Shown here piece by piece: positions 20,702 to 32,455 of a DNA stretch of 64,000 nt. The position numbers and the translations under genes are program-made. Position 1 is the first letter of the stretch, and each line of letters begins with the position of its first letter. The notes beneath the pieces are model-generated. The model saw nothing but the letters and a program-made list of their open reading frames with translations, was not told where the DNA came from and searched no databases. Source of the DNA: Mesostigma viride (Eukaryota; Streptophyta; Mesostigmatophyceae; Mesostigmatales; Mesostigmataceae); contig RPFO01000667.1 in the NCBI GenBank assembly GCA_009746045.1, forward strand, positions 4,124,862-4,188,861, written 5' to 3'.

Positions 20702-21118
20702 CCTGTACATGTACAAGTGTAAGTGGGTGCACACGGGTGTACACTCCGGGTGTACACGGGTGTACACGCCGGGTGCACTTCGGTCTACTGCCACACGCTA
20801 AGGCACTGTATGCACTGTATGTAGTGGCGTGACCCACAACGAAGTGGGTGCACACGGGTGTACACTCCGGGTGTACACGGGTGTACACGCCGGGTGCACT
20901 TCGGTCTACTGCCACACGCTAAGGCACTGTATGCACTGTATGTAGTGGCGTGACCCACAACGACGTTGTGGATCACGCCACTACATAACATATGTACAGT
21001 ATGCAAGCGCCGACACTTGAGCGTGGCGGTGGGCCGAAGTGTAGCGTGACCCACAACGACGTTGTGGATCACGCCACTACATTAAACATATGTACAGTAT
21101 GCAAGCGCCGACACTTAA
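20702..21118. repeat. Foldback repeat family, copies 2 and 3 in tandem
   Basis: A partial unit (about 20702-20843) is followed directly by a fuller unit (20844-21118). Both match the copy at 13727 almost base for base over GTGGGTGCACACGGGTGTAC and the following 100 bp. The fuller unit includes two GTAGTGGCGTGACC... hairpins (about 20940-20982 and 21040-21082). The unit structure suggests tandem duplication after insertion. Confidence 0.8.
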
Positions 21119-21766
21119 CCTGTTAACTCTTTATTCGGAGTGATAGTCAACGACCTATATACTACGGACTACCAATAGCTACCGCATATAAAACATGGGC
21201 TTTTCATCACGCCCGTCGAGGGCGATGACGGTGACGCTCGTCACCGTCATCGCCCTTGACGGGCCAACATCTAAACTCTTCTCTTAATCAACAAAGTATA
21301 TTACCAATAGCCGCTGCCTATCAAACAGGTTGTATTCATCACGCGCGTGAACGCCCCGTCATCGCCCCGTCATCGCCCCGTCAGCGCCCCGTCATCGCCC
21401 TGCCGAGGGCCAACCTCTTAACTCTTTATTCGGAGTAATAAAAAACGGCCTATATTGTGAATAGCTGCCGCCTATCAACCAGGTACTTTTCATCACGCCC
21501 GTCGAGGGCGATGACGGTGACGGCCGTCACCGTCATCGCCCAGCCGGCATTGCCATACAAGAAGAAGCTCTCGATCCTAGGTATAGACTACCTCGTGTAT
21601 CATCGTAATTGACAGCATCGAGATCATTCATACCTACCTACAATGGCCAGCTGCAAAAGAAAAATGTCGACCAACAGACAGGACCTGTCGCCGGGAACCC
21701 TGTCGGCATTAAGGGCGAGACAGGCTTTTTAATTCACGGACTTACAGACTGCGTACATGCACCGCT
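21119..21766. repeat. Two degenerate ~290-bp units with GC-rich hairpins
   Basis: The phrase AACTCTTTATTCGGAGT begins units at about 21125 and 21418. Each leads into a strong hairpin whose arms are GGGCGATGACGGTGACG and its inverse (21224-21258 and 21506-21540). Between them CCCCGTCATCG is repeated several times (21355-21400). No gene seen here; a short frame from 21642 is not supported. Confidence 0.65.
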
Positions 21767-22500
21767 TTGCATAGGGTGTCGCGTGTGTTCAACGCCGCGG
21801 ACTCGCACGCTCGCAGGGACGTTGAGCTGCAAACCAATGCACCGTCGGATTGGAGCATTGCATTGCAGCGGCTGACGAATTATGATCAAAAGGTTTCTCA
21901 CAGCGCTAGCAAGTTGACGCATGTCATCGCAGTGAAATTGTCAGGTGACCGGATAGGAAAAGGTGCTCATGGCACGTTATACGCTATCCCTGCTAGCTCG
22001 AGTGCACCAGGTGGCGAGGCTACGCTAGTGGTAAAGCTGGCAAGCCTTCGACGAGACACGCTGCTGGTGAACTACCAGGAGGCTGTTATAACCGCCGTTG
22101 TGGCAGTGGCCAAGGAGGCCGGTTTCATGTCTATAGCTGGCCCGCAGGTCTGCCCTGCAGTAGAAGGGCTCTGGTCCACGTGCGGTGAAGTAGGTGGTAT
22201 TGTCATGGAGAGAATGAGTGGTGACTTGCATGCTGCCCGTGATGCCCCGGAAAATCAGCGTGTTTTCGAAGTTTGCTCACCCAGCGTCCTTGCAGACTGT
22301 GCAAAGGCATTGGCTGGCTTGCACGCCGTTAACATTATACACAATGACGTCAAGCTCGATAATTTTCTCTACACCATGGCGCCAGGAAGTGCACATCCGA
22401 TAATCCGTATTGCAGATCTCGGCCTGGCGACAAGAGGGGGGGAACGGATTTTCACGCATCAGGCTGGTAAGGATCGTCAGCCTCGGTGGCATCCCGCAAC
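21767..22500 (+). pseudogene. Protein kinase-like gene, 5' part, cut by element 1
   Basis: The frame shows kinase subdomains in order: glycine loop GKGAHG, lysine in VVKLAS, HNDVKLDNFL as catalytic loop (HND where HRD is usual) and ADLGLA as metal site (DLG for DFG). The last codons before the break read PRWHPAT. At 22500 copia-type element 1 begins, with target copy GCAAC at 22496-22500. The remainder of the kinase, including DVYSF, resumes at 30671 in the same frame. The kinase catalyses phosphate transfer from ATP to protein by family knowledge. HND and DLG variants are tolerated in several active kinases, so it was probably active before the insertion. Unless the 8-kb insert is removed as RNA, which I doubt, the gene is now disrupted. 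Confidence 0.75.
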
Positions 22501-23144
22501 ATTTAGATGAACGCGGATCAGTGAGTTTCTGGTCTTCCCAAGATGTGATGAATGGAGCCATGGTTTCAACCAGCGGCTTTTAACCTTTACCACAGTTGCC
22601 TCACTACCCCGTGGTCACTAGCCTGAGGCGGCAGCACCCACGTACGGTGTTGGGAAAAGACGCTTGGCCACTGCTGTGTCCGAGCCTTTCTAGGTCTCAC
22701 CATTGCTGCCAGGCCTTGCACGCCTTGGCAGGTCCGCCACTGTCAATTTCCTTGGTTGCATCAATCCAGGACGTCTGTCCTTCCATGAATGACAGTAACG
22801 CTCTGGATTTATCCGTCATGACAAGTACCCGTCCATCCCAGGCCTGCAGGACTGCCAGTCCTGAAGTCCTGTGACATTCTTGGTACCATCAACCAATATT
22901 GACCACAGTACCTCCTAGTGACAGTCGGTCCTGTGACACGTAACGTGTGATGGTTCACCCAACACTGCCACGTGCCCTGTCCCTCACGTGTCCTTAGTCC
23001 TGGTACTGCTGTAGCGTCCGGCGGCATTACTTCGGGACTTGATAACTCTCAAGTTCCTTGTCCAAATGAGGCGTTTAGCACGGCGTTGGAAAGGCCACTT
23101 CAAGTATGATATGCTTAGCATATTGCATCACCAATATGCTAACT
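22501..23144 (-). repeat. Element 1, 3' LTR
   Basis: 644 bp. The partner copy is 30027-30670. It shares the phrase AAATGAGGCGTT and a nearby CGTTGGAAAG block with the LTRs of element 2, so the two elements are related. Confidence 0.9.
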
Positions 23145-23660
23145 CCAACCCTTTCTTGTTTTGGAGCTGCAAGCTTCACACCATGACCAACCCATTCCTT
23201 GCTGCCTTGTGAAATGGACACCTGGTTACCCTGGACTTATAATAAGCCTCATGAGCACCCCTTTTGCCACCTTAATGGTATCCTCTTTTAGGGATCTATG
23301 GTTCAACCCTGCCATCTGATCATTAACTTGACCTGCAGGTCATCCCCAACCCTTTCTTTTGCAACTGTACCTTGGCTTGGGCTTAAAGGAGGATATTGAA
23401 TATTCCTTAGGCAACATATCCTGGATATCTGAATGAGAGGCCCTGACTACAGGAAACGTATTACAGTGAGTTCCTGGTCTTCCCAGTTATCACTGGCGCC
23501 CGTTTCATGGCGCCCGCCCCGAGCGTTCCAGGCATCATCCATCCAAATGTTCACCAATGGAAACCACTTCAACACCACTGTGCCACTGCTTGATGGGGAG
23601 CCCATGTCATCACTGGGTGTTAAAGCCCAGGAGTCATACATACCAGGCTGTGGCTCAACT

Positions 23661-23675
23661 AGGGAATCGAACCCT
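23661..23675 (-). other. tRNA T-arm-like hairpin in element 1 3' UTR
   Basis: Minus strand TAGGGTTCGATTCCCTA gives a perfect 5-bp stem and 7-base TTCGATT loop, the classic T arm and a Pol III B box. Element 2 has the same at 39124-39137, at a similar place near the 3' end. Confidence 0.5.
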
Positions 23676-24108
23676 ACCCCAGAACCCCAGGTTAAACTTA
23701 ACCTGGTCACATGACAGACAACAAGAGAGATTGGCATACAACATGATTATGGTTTATTATAGAATATCCACCAAAACCAATGTTGAGTGTTCCCAGTGGA
23801 CCAGCCTGCACCAGCAAGGCCCAACTGTCAGGTTACAACACCATAATATCCAAGGTTGTCACTTATTCACAGCTAAAGAAAACTAAACAAGAGAGATATA
23901 TACAAACAACCTGGAAGAACTCTCAACATGGCCTGCCCTGTCATGGCCTAACTGCCCGAGGCCAAAGGCATCCCACTGTGCTAATCCTTTACAGGAAGAG
24001 CTTGCTCCTGTTGAGCCTTCTACCTGCTTGGTGACAGGTAGGCTACCTGTTGCCCTCCCCCCTGGGGACAACAGCACTGGTCAGCCACCAACTGGCAAAG
24101 GCTGGACT

Positions 24109-25560
24109 TCAAGTCCCACCAGAAAAGGGGTACATGAGCCCTTTGAGCACAGGGTATTGTAGCTCAGCCTTGCTCTCCAGCTTGGTGAGGGCGTCTGCTG
24201 GGTTGTCAACACCAGGCACATGTTCAAGATGAGCAAGGTAAGACATCTCCTTCAGCAACAAATAATCCAGATCCCTGCTCCTGGCGAGCTGTCTGTGCAC
24301 AAACTGCACCATGCCCATGCTGTCTGTCTTGACCAGTGTGTGCAGCTGCAAGCTACAGGAAGCTACCTGACAGAGCTGGTAGAATAACTCCCTGAGGTAA
24401 AGAGCAGTGTGTAGCCCCTCACATATTGCCCTGCACTCAGCAATGTCACTGCTGGGCGTCACCCTGTTCTGTAACCTACTGTACCAGCTGACCAGAGAAG
24501 TGTGCTCCTGTTGTAGTGTAATGAGTGCTGCTGCCCTACCCCTGACATCCGTCACCTTCCTGCTGTCCATGGAACTGTCCACAAAAAGCACCATGTTGAG
24601 TGGTTTGTACAAGTCCACAGCTGCCAGTATGAGTGGAGGTGAGCTCCTGACAGACTCAACCACCTGCTCTGCCCCTACCTCAACCAGCTGAGCATCTGTG
24701 AGCCTACTCAGCACCAACAAATCTGGGGCACAAATGCTAGCTAGCCAAGCCAACATTCCCCTGATTGTGGCACACCTGGCCTGGGTAATGGGCTGCTGGA
24801 GGGCATCAATGATCTGCTGAGGATAGTTGTTGCCACCCTCCATCTTGATAAACCAAGTACCTGCCCTCTTGATCAGCGTGGCCTGCATTCCACAAAACAC
24901 CATGGGCTCATCCTGCTTCATGTGCTGGACCTTTCCTAACTCAAACCTCTTCTGGATCTTGGACAGTACTGAATCCACCCACTCAGGAGGCCCTAAAAGG
25001 TGCAGGTCATCTCCATGCAGAGATGCAAACACAGGCAACCCTTCATGAGTACTCTGGAACAAGCAAGGATCAACTGGAGACACAGTAAAGCCACAGTGAG
25101 TTTTCAGAAACTTTTCCAGGCTCTTTCTCCAGATGATAGGGCTGGACCTGAGACCCTCCAAACCCTTGAGTATTCTGAGATATTTTGACTTGATCTCTGC
25201 TCTCCACACCTTGGGCACTGTTACAAAGAAGGGAGGGATATCACGCCACGTCTCCTTGGCCTGCTCCACATCACCTTTAAGAAAAGCCCTCTTGAAATCA
25301 ATCAGCACAGAGCTGTACGCAATGCCCTTGACCAGGAAAGACAGATATATACACAGAACAATCCTCCAGGTATCATGCAGCATCCCAGGCGTATACAACT
25401 CCTCATCTGTCAGCTCCCCCGTGCCATGGTACTCAGTCACAACTGGCCTCACATGTGGCACCTGCACACCGTCTATCTCCTTCAGCTTGAGCACAAACAA
25501 GAGCCTTAGCAACTGATGCTCCCTGGGCAACTCATCCACAGGCTCAGCACAGTTAGACAC
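24109..25560 (-). CDS. Element 1, reverse transcriptase and RNase H
   Basis: RT signatures: VLIDFKRAFLKGD, GLRSSPIIW and LHGDDLHL (HGDD at 25007-25018, where copia usually has YVDD). RNase H: FVDSSMDSR, an ECRAICEG block and VDNPADALTKL, the copia-style end. The element's 3' UTR of about 0.96 kb follows. Confidence 0.8.
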   Translation of the reverse strand: MSNCAEPVDELPREHQLLRLLFVLKLKEIDGVQVPHVRPVVTEYHGTGELTDEELYTPGMLHDTWRIVLCIYLSFLVKGIAYSSVLIDFKRAFLKGDVEQAKETWRDIPPFFVTVPKVWRAEIKSKYLRILKGLEGLRSSPIIWRKSLEKFLKTHCGFTVSPVDPCLFQSTHEGLPVFASLHGDDLHLLGPPEWVDSVLSKIQKRFELGKVQHMKQDEPMVFCGMQATLIKRAGTWFIKMEGGNNYPQQIIDALQQPITQARCATIRGMLAWLASICAPDLLVLSRLTDAQLVEVGAEQVVESVRSSPPLILAAVDLYKPLNMVLFVDSSMDSRKVTDVRGRAAALITLQQEHTSLVSWYSRLQNRVTPSSDIAECRAICEGLHTALYLRELFYQLCQVASCSLQLHTLVKTDSMGMVQFVHRQLARSRDLDYLLLKEMSYLAHLEHVPGVDNPADALTKLESKAELQYPVLKGLMYPFSGGT

Positions 25561-25859
25561 TATCCAGTCATGCCCACTGGAGACAAACCCTAGAATCCAT
25601 GCCTTAGCCATCTTGGGGCTTTGCATCAACTCTACCAACTGGTGCCAGGAAATAGGACTGTGACCAGCAATCTGGTACTTGTGCACCCCCAAGTCCCGTG
25701 GATCTAGGGTGGTTGGGATGATCAACAAGTCCTCAGCAATGGGCTCCTTGCCTTCAGGCCCCACACTCTGCTGCCCCTTCACAGCCTTGACTGCCACAGC
25801 TAGACCCTTGGAGTAGTGATATCTCTGGAGGGGCAAACTGCCATGACCTTCTAGTGCAA

Positions 25860-26160
25860 GCTCATCTGCTGACAGAGTCACTCCTGGCATGCACAAGAAA
25901 TTCTGGCCCAAAATGGCAGGCCCCTGGTACCCTTCCACCACACAGAACGCAGTGGGGACACCCAGGATAGGCACAGTCACTTCCCCTAGGATCTTCATTG
26001 TTACAGTGCCCGTAAAGTCACTCACTGCCCTGCAGCCAGCCTTATTCACCTTCAGGCCCTGAGCATCCTCCACCCTGATGATAGACACCTCTGAGTTAGT
26101 ATCCACTTCTAGGGTAGCAGCCCAGCAAGAACCCCATTCAGTCAACTTAGATACCTTGGG
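25860..26160 (-). CDS. Element 1, aspartic-protease-like domain after integrase
   Basis: LEVDTNSEVSII (about 26080-26110) aligns with the retropepsin active site, with DTN for DTG. PAILGQNFL, about 70 residues on, matches the ILG-x-DFL flap-end motif. Its position between integrase and RT is unusual. Confidence 0.6.
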
Positions 26161-26399
26161 ATCCTTGTGCTTGTTGAACATGAGCGACCGGACAATGTCT
26201 GCCATGAGTGGCCTCTTGGACCCTGGTGCAGGCCCAGCCCCCGTTGGCTCCACCACAGGTGATGCAGTTGCCTCCTGCACCTCATCATCATCAGAGGGAT
26301 AGCCACCTCCCACGTCAGTGACAGGCACATCAACTACCTGGTCCTTAACCTGGCCCTCCAGCCAACACTGGGGTCCAGGCCCGTCTGCAGGCCAGATTG

Positions 26400-27644
26400 C
26401 ATGTGGCTTGCGTTCCTTGACGTTGGCCCAGCTCAACCTGTAAACATGCCTGGGATTACTCTCCAAGGCCACAAGGCAGGAACGATTGGCATCTTCCACA
26501 CAGGTCACCACCCCGTTCTGCCACTTGCCCCTCTTGCCCTGCATTGATGGCTCCTTCCACATTCTGACCTTCAGCCCCACCTGAGGCCTCAGCACATTCC
26601 AGCCCCTATCCTTGCGTCTCAACTGAGCAAACACCCTGTCTGCTTTCCTCAAGCATGCCTGGACCACTTCCTGGGCTAGCATCCAAACTGCAGTGCTACA
26701 GGATTGACAGCCACCCCGTCATAATAGTAGTTTATTCTGAGGTTCAACTGTTCTTCCACCTGCCTGGTCCACACTGCCCTCTCCAAAGCAGATGCTACCA
26801 GTGGCACCTTAGGTTCTGCCAGCACTACGGTCTTGACCTCCCTGATGGATCTCTCCACAGCACCTTGCTGTCCATGGCTCTCCCTGGGCGTGACCAGCAG
26901 CTTGCATGGCAGTTGCTCCTGCTGTGACAGTAGGCACTCAAACTGAATATCAGCCTGTACTGTCTTGTACACCCCAAAGCCTGGTAAGAGAGTCTGCAAG
27001 CCCAGCAGCAGGGTATTCCCCTTCATATCTGGCAGAATCTGGAGCAGCCTGTACCTGCTAAATCTGTCCACTGCCACCAAAATGTATAAGCCCCTGATAT
27101 GCTGGACGTCTACCTGGATGTCCCCCTTCTCCCTGGCAGGCTCCCTAGCATGGGACCTTGGCTTCTTGGCAGCATTCTCCTTACAAGCACATTGCTCAGC
27201 TGCAGCCCTGCATGCTTCCCTCAGTGGCTCATCTCCAATCTTCCAACCAAACATCTCAGCCATGGCTGTGTGACCAAAGATATTGTGCAGCCTGCGTCCA
27301 GCATCCGTGTAGCTCAGTTGCCTAGCCAGATTACGCACCTGGGAAGACGCCTGGACGGGCCCTGCGTGTGAGGACGCAACATCCACCTTCTGCATCTTGG
27401 ATCCAGAGGACCCAGCAGACCCTCCCAGCAGAGCATCTAGGCTCCCAGAGCCAACCCTGTCTGGGGACCCTCCACCTGTTGACAGTTGAGGGGATTGTTG
27501 TGCTGCAGCATGCATGCAATCTTGTGGAATGAGAACATCAGTACACCCCTGGTGCTGATCAGAGGTGGCACCCTGCCCAGATTTATTTACATGTGAAGCT
27601 GTGTCCCCACAGGGTGTCTCACTATGTACACGGGACTGCTTCAC
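26400..27644 (-). CDS. Element 1, integrase region
   Basis: It has an HHCC-like zinc-binding part (HNIFGH ... CRAAAEQCAC) and a D-D-E core: IQVDVQHI, QADIQFE and HGQQGAVERSI. It ends with a C-terminal segment containing WANVKERKPHA. It lies directly after gag with no protease in between. Confidence 0.75.
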
Positions 27645-29000
27645 TAGTCACTTCTGATCAGACTGCCCCTTCTTCTTGTTTGGGCAATCCCTCTTCCAGT
27701 GACCTTCCTTGCCACAAGCAAAACACTTGCTCTTGCCAGACCCTCCCCCTGGGGCCTTGCTGTCCTGCTTGTTCTGGTTGCCTGAGGCCTGATTGTTATT
27801 CTGCCCCTGGCCACCACCCTTACCCTGCTGATGGCTGTTACGGTTGCCAGACTGGTTCCCCTGATTCTGGTTCCCCTGCTGACCCCTCCACCACCCTGGT
27901 TCTGCTCCTTCTGGGCCTGCTTCCTTCTCCTGCTACCATACCGTGTCCCAGATGGGGTACGGTTCTTGCCCTGGCTAGCCTGAGACGCTGACCCTCCCTG
28001 AGAACTGATACCCTTGCAGGTAGGGACCCGGGTCCTGAAGTTTAGTATCACACGCTTCAGAGCCCCCCAGGTGCCATCAGTGAGATCACAGAGCTGCCTA
28101 GCAGTAGCCCTACCTTCCTCTGACAAGCCCATCTTATCAAAGAAGTGGTCTGCTGCTGCCCTGACTGTCACACTGAAGCCCTGCTTCTTGCCTGCCTCCA
28201 CGATCAACTCAAACCTGGCCAGCTCAGCAGCCACCTCACCCTTGATCTCAAACTCATCAAATTCTCTCTTCTTTTCCATGGTGAGATTGTGAACCCTGTC
28301 AGAAAACTCCTCCTTGATGTCATCCAGGAACTGCAGCCAAGTGTGCCCCTCTTTCAGAGCATGCCTAGCCATGTCATTGACCCTTTCAGACGACCCCTTG
28401 TTTGCGGTGGAAGAGTGAAACACCCTGACAATATCCACACCTGCTGCGACAGAGCCCACAACTAGCTTCATGTCATCAAGCCATTTATCCAGGTTGTCTT
28501 GCTTCAGGGAGGGTTGAGCGCTTTCTGCCCATTCATGACTGTCACAGCATCAGAAAATGGACGGGTGCCAGGCAACACACTCCCCACACGCACTGGTGGT
28601 GCCTGGGGAGGGTCAATCCTAGCCTCCAAACGCTCGGGCAACATACCAGACACCCTATCGTGAACAGCAGCTTGCTTTGCAGCACGCACACCTGGGGTGA
28701 CGATGGCGTCCTCCTCACCAGGCGTTGTGAGCACCACTGCATCCGTAGGTCGCCTGGCACGCTTGACTTTCTCCGCCTCAGCTTGCCCATCACGCCACCG
28801 CTTGTGTGTTCTCCCGGCCTGGGGTCCATCTCTGGGATAGGTTGCCCAGCTGGCGCCTCCACGCCCCTCTCCTCCATCGCCTCCCCTTCCTCTCTGGCGA
28901 TGTCCTCCTCTGCCGTTCGCTCCCGTTGCTCCTCGAATGTCGCCGCACCCCGGCTTGCCCTCCTAGGCATTATATACAATGGCTGCGACCAACTTTGCAA
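27644..29000 (-). CDS. Element 1, gag region
   Basis: Begins with a basic/acidic N-terminus (MPRRASRGAATFEEQRER), followed by a helical capsid-like part (MKLVVGSVAAGVDIVRVFHS ... LTDGTWGALKRVILNFRTRV). A CX2CX4HX4C zinc knuckle (CFACGKEGHWKRDC) can be read at about 27690-27730. Part of a broken fossil. Confidence 0.65.
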
Positions 29001-29217
29001 CAAGAAAACAGCAAACTCTCCACCTATCCTCCACCCCCTCAAGCCTCGTTTTCAGACGAAGCTTCTCCTGCAACCGGTGCAGGTGCTGGCTCGTGGAACG
29101 GTCCCTCCACCGGATTCAATGGCTGCCCCTGGTCGTCGTGAGTAGGCACAGGCCTAATAACCACCGGAAGCCTCAAACCATACGCGTAATCACGTATCCA
29201 GCGAGAACGCCCCCACC

Positions 29218-30002
29218 TCAGCAAATGGCCTCACCTAAACCAACGTTGTCGTCAATGTGGTAGCGATTAAGCTCGTCCCGCTGCGCCTGCTCACGGCCCT
29301 CCTGAGAGCCGTCGCCCTCGTGACGCCTCTGGGCCGGCTGTACTACCGCCCCTGCTGGCTGATCTACGAAGTCGTAGAAGGCGTCGTCGGCTGAGACCTC
29401 TCGACCGCCAACCACGTCGACAGTCAAACTTAGCTGGTTTAACTCTCGGCGAGAATGTGGAGTATCCCGACTAGTGTAGATGGAGAAGGGATTAAGAGTA
29501 ATGAAGACACGATCAGCAGCGCCTCTGGTCAACTCTAAGACAGAGTGCGCCAGATTCTGGCACTCTGCCACCAACGCCTGCGTACTGCCACGAACGATGG
29601 CCTCCCGCCTGTCCCGGGCGACCTGCACCACGTTTGGCACGCCGGTGTAGTCGTCCCCAAGGCGGAGATTGGCGACAAGGTCGTTTATCTCTCGGGCACC
29701 CCCGAGGCTTATGGCAATTATCTGCAAAAGCAGAGTGACCACCTGCTCAAACGCGAATGCGTTTGTGTGGCCAGCCCGCCAAGACGCTGGCAGCCTTCTG
29801 ATGATTTCCGCGAGGTCCTCGCGAAATCTCAGCAGCTGCTCGGCTGCTCCTCGGACGTACTCGCCCGGTGCCGACACCGCACGAATATTTCGGCGCACTT
29901 CCCCGAGTCCTCGTGCCCTCCTGCGGGTACTGGACTGGACGCCGCTACCGTTGCTGCACGCGCAAAGGTGTTTGTCCTAGCTTCAGAGTCCGAATTCGAC
30001 AT
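29218..30002 (-). CDS. Element 1, extra reading frame upstream of gag
   Basis: The first ATG lies 25 bases inside the 5' LTR (MSNSDSE). Element 2 has an equivalent frame starting at the same distance (MPNSEEF). The product is helical (for example LLRFREDLAEIIRRLPASW) with no motif I know. It is not a usual copia part. Treated as a fossil. Confidence 0.5.
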
Positions 30003-30026
30003 ATCCGTCGACCAGACTGTAATACG

Positions 30027-30670
30027 ATTTAGATGAACGCGGATCAGTGAGTTTCTGGTCTTCCCAAGATGTGATGAATGGAGCCATGGTTTCAACCAGC
30101 GGCTTTTAACCTTTACCACAGTTGCCTCACTACCCTGTGGTCACTAGCCTGAGGCGGCAGCACCCACGGACGGTGTTGGGAAAAGACGCTTGGCCACTGC
30201 TGTGTCCGAGCCTTTCTAGGTCTCACCATTGCTGCCAGGCCTTGCACGCCTTGGCAGGTCCGCCACTGTCAATTTCCTTGGTTGCATCAATCCAGGACGT
30301 CTGTCCTTCCATGAATGACAGTAACGCTCTGGATTTATCCGTCATGACAAGTACCCGTCCATCCCAGGCCTGCAGGACTGCCAGTCCTGAAGTCCTGTGA
30401 CATTCTTGGTACCATCAACCAATATTGACCACAGTACCTCCTAGTGACAGTCGGTCCTGTGATACGTAACGTGTGATGGTTCACCCAACACTGCCACGTG
30501 CCCTGTCCCTCACGTGTCCTTAGTCCTGGTACTGCTGTAGCGTCCGGCGGCATTACTTCGGGACTTGATAACTCTCAAGTTCCTTGTCCAAATGAGGCGT
30601 TTAGCACGGCGTTGGAAAGGCCACTTCAGGTATGATATGCTTAGCATATTGCATCACCAATATGCTAACT
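30027..30670 (-). repeat. Element 1, 5' LTR
   Basis: 644 bp. Next to it inside the element, on the minus strand, comes CGTATTACA; the same nine bases follow the 5' LTR of element 2, so they may be part of the primer-binding site. I could not assign a tRNA. Confidence 0.9.
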
Positions 30671-31000
30671 GCAACAGTGGACCAGCCCGGCATGACAGGA
30701 GGGGTGGTGACAGCGCAGCGAGACCATGATGTGTACTCCTTCCTTGTAATGGTGGTATCCTTGTTTCGGCATAAGGGCCGCGCTCTCTTCGTGAATTCTG
30801 TGGATTCAGGGCTATTTAACTTGTGTCACAATGTCTATTACCACACCAAAAGGTTGGGCCCCCTTGCTTTCCCGGTACCCACGATGTCTGAAGTGGAGGA
30901 GTTGTTTCGCAATGCTCGGCCTTTTGTTTCCAGGCCTTGCCCAGAGAACGCTCCAGGGACACCACGGAACACGGTGCCCCTCCCGCGTGTCAGGGGTTAG
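30671..31000 (+). pseudogene. Protein kinase-like gene, 3' part, beyond element 1
   Basis: Starts with the second copy of the target duplication (GCAAC, 30671-30675) and continues the kinase frame: TGGVVTAQRDHDVYSFLVMV matches subdomain IX (D-V-Y-S-F), followed by a short helical C-lobe and stop at 30998-31000 (PLPRVRG). Together with 21767-22500 it gives a compact kinase domain of roughly 350 residues without extra domains. Confidence 0.7.
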
Positions 31001-31202
31001 GACATGTAGGATACCGTGACAGCAGCTTTGTCGACTTGGATCCATGATCTAACATCGTGGTTGCCTTGGTTTACTTATCGGTGATTACTGATGCCTGTTG
31101 TACACACGGTGCACATGTCTTATTAATTAACTTATTAAGTACTAAATTATTATCACGTCTTTTGATTGAGTTAGCCAGCTTTTGCCCATGCACACACATG
31201 TC

Positions 31203-31268
31203 CACATTAATTAATTATATAATTAAACTCGTGCTTCCACTGGGACATCACGGAGCATTAACCCGGAT
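31203..31268 (-). repeat. Non-LTR repeat 3' end with AATT tail, minus copy
   Basis: Minus strand reads CTCCGTGATG ... GCACGAGTTTAATTATATAAT, that is, a conserved 3' end followed by an AATT-type tail. Other copies: 32344-32395, 32400-32454 (inverted), 57740-57795 and 61633-62254. The tail-only homology and variable simple-repeat tails suggest a LINE or SINE 3' end. Confidence 0.55.
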
Positions 31269-31944
31269 GGAGGGAGGGAGGGAGGAGGGAGGGAGGGAGG
31301 GAGGGAGGGAGGGAGGGAGGGAGGGAGGGAGGGAGGGAGGGAGGGAGGGAGGGAGGGAGGGAGGGAGGGAGGGAGGGAGGGAGGGAGGGAGGGAGGGAGG
31401 GAGGGAGGGAGGGAGGGAGGGAGGGAGGGAGGAGGGAGGGAGGGAGGGAGGGAGGGAGGGAGGGAGGGAGGGAGGAGGGAGGGAGGGAGGGAGGGAGGAG
31501 GGAGGGAGGGAGGGAGGAGGGAGGGAGGGAGGGAGGGAGGGAGGGAGGGAGGGAGGGAGGGAGGGAGGGAGGGAGGGAGGGAGGGAGGGGAGGGAGGGAG
31601 GGAGGGTTTAGGGTGGATGGATGGATGGATGGAGGGAGGGAGGGAGGGAGGGAGGGAGGGAGGGAGGGAGGGAGGGAGGAGGGAGGGAGGGAGGGAGGGA
31701 GGGAGGGAGGGAGGGAGGGAGAGGGAGGGAGGGAGGGAGGGAGGGAGGGAGGGAGGGAGGGAGGAGGAGGAGGGAGGAGGAGGAGGGAGGGAGGGAGGGA
31801 GGGAGGGAGGGAGGGAGGGAGGGAGGGAGGGAGGGAGGGAGGGAGGGAGGGAGGGAGGGAGGAGGGAGGGAGGGAGGAGGGAGGGAGGAGGGAGGGAGGG
31901 AGGGAGGGAGGGAGGAGGGAGGGAGGGAGGGAGGGAGGGAGGGG
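31269..31944. repeat. (GGGA)n microsatellite, about 675 bp
   Basis: Almost uninterrupted GGGA units with some GGA slips and one (GGAT)4 stretch near 31616-31632. Open frames on both strands translate the repeat only (GREGGREG or LPPSLPPS). On the plus strand the purine-only run could form a triplex or G-rich structure. Confidence 0.95.
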
Positions 31945-32343
31945 TGCACGCAATCCTACCGGTCAAAGCTATCTACAAAACAGTTCTATGTTCTCTTTGT
32001 GATGGTCGCGACCCTAGGGGTCTTGGTTGGCATGCCGCCCTCGTTTGAAAACACGTTCCTTCCCCACTGCATGGGGCTTGTTGGCCTCTATGACCTGCAC
32101 AGTCACGTGTCTATTAATTAATCAATAAATTCATGACCATGGGCCCACGTGGCCATGTCCATCATCTTTCTCCAAATCACTTAAAGAGGACTAGCACCCC
32201 CATGCATGTCCTCTGCACATGCGGAGACGCCAATTCATCAGTTTAAATTTTGTATTCAACTCGTGACACGCCAATTAATTAATAAGCTAGTTAATTAATT
32301 AATTAATTTTGTGCACATTAATTAATTAATTAATAGACACGTG

Positions 32344-32454
32344 CTCCGTGACTCCGCGACGCGAGCACGAGTTTATTTAATTAATTAATTTGCTGCTGGA
32401 ATACATTAATGAATTATATAATTAAACTCGTGCTCGCGTCGCGGAGTCACGGAG
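32344..32454. repeat. Tail-to-tail inverted repeat, 32-bp perfect arms
   Basis: Arms 32344-32375 and 32423-32454 are perfect inverses (CTCCGTGACTCCGCGACGCG, continuing GAGCACGAGTTTA), with AATT-type tail sequence between. Two copies of the same repeat 3' end sit tail to tail. Confidence 0.85.
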
Positions 32455-32455
32455 C

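Larger units (their letters stand above)
22501..30670 (-). mobile_element. Copia-type LTR retrotransposon, element 1
   Basis: 8.17 kb, minus orientation, with 644-bp LTRs at 22501-23144 and 30027-30670 that differ at about four positions by eye, so insertion is recent. The target duplication is GCAAC. The LTR ends are ATTTAG/CTAACT, not TG/CA. A purine tract (AAGAAAGGGTTGG on the minus strand) abuts the 3' LTR, as expected for plus-strand priming. The internal order, read along the element, is an extra reading frame, gag with a CCHC knuckle, integrase, an aspartic-protease-like domain, RT and RNase H. It looks fairly young but broken, with a few breaks. It interrupts a kinase-like gene. Confidence 0.85.

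Noticed and set aside
31057-32121. Long open frames on both strands through the GGGA array
   Set aside because: They translate only GREGG or LPPS repeats; an artefact of a tetranucleotide repeat without stops.
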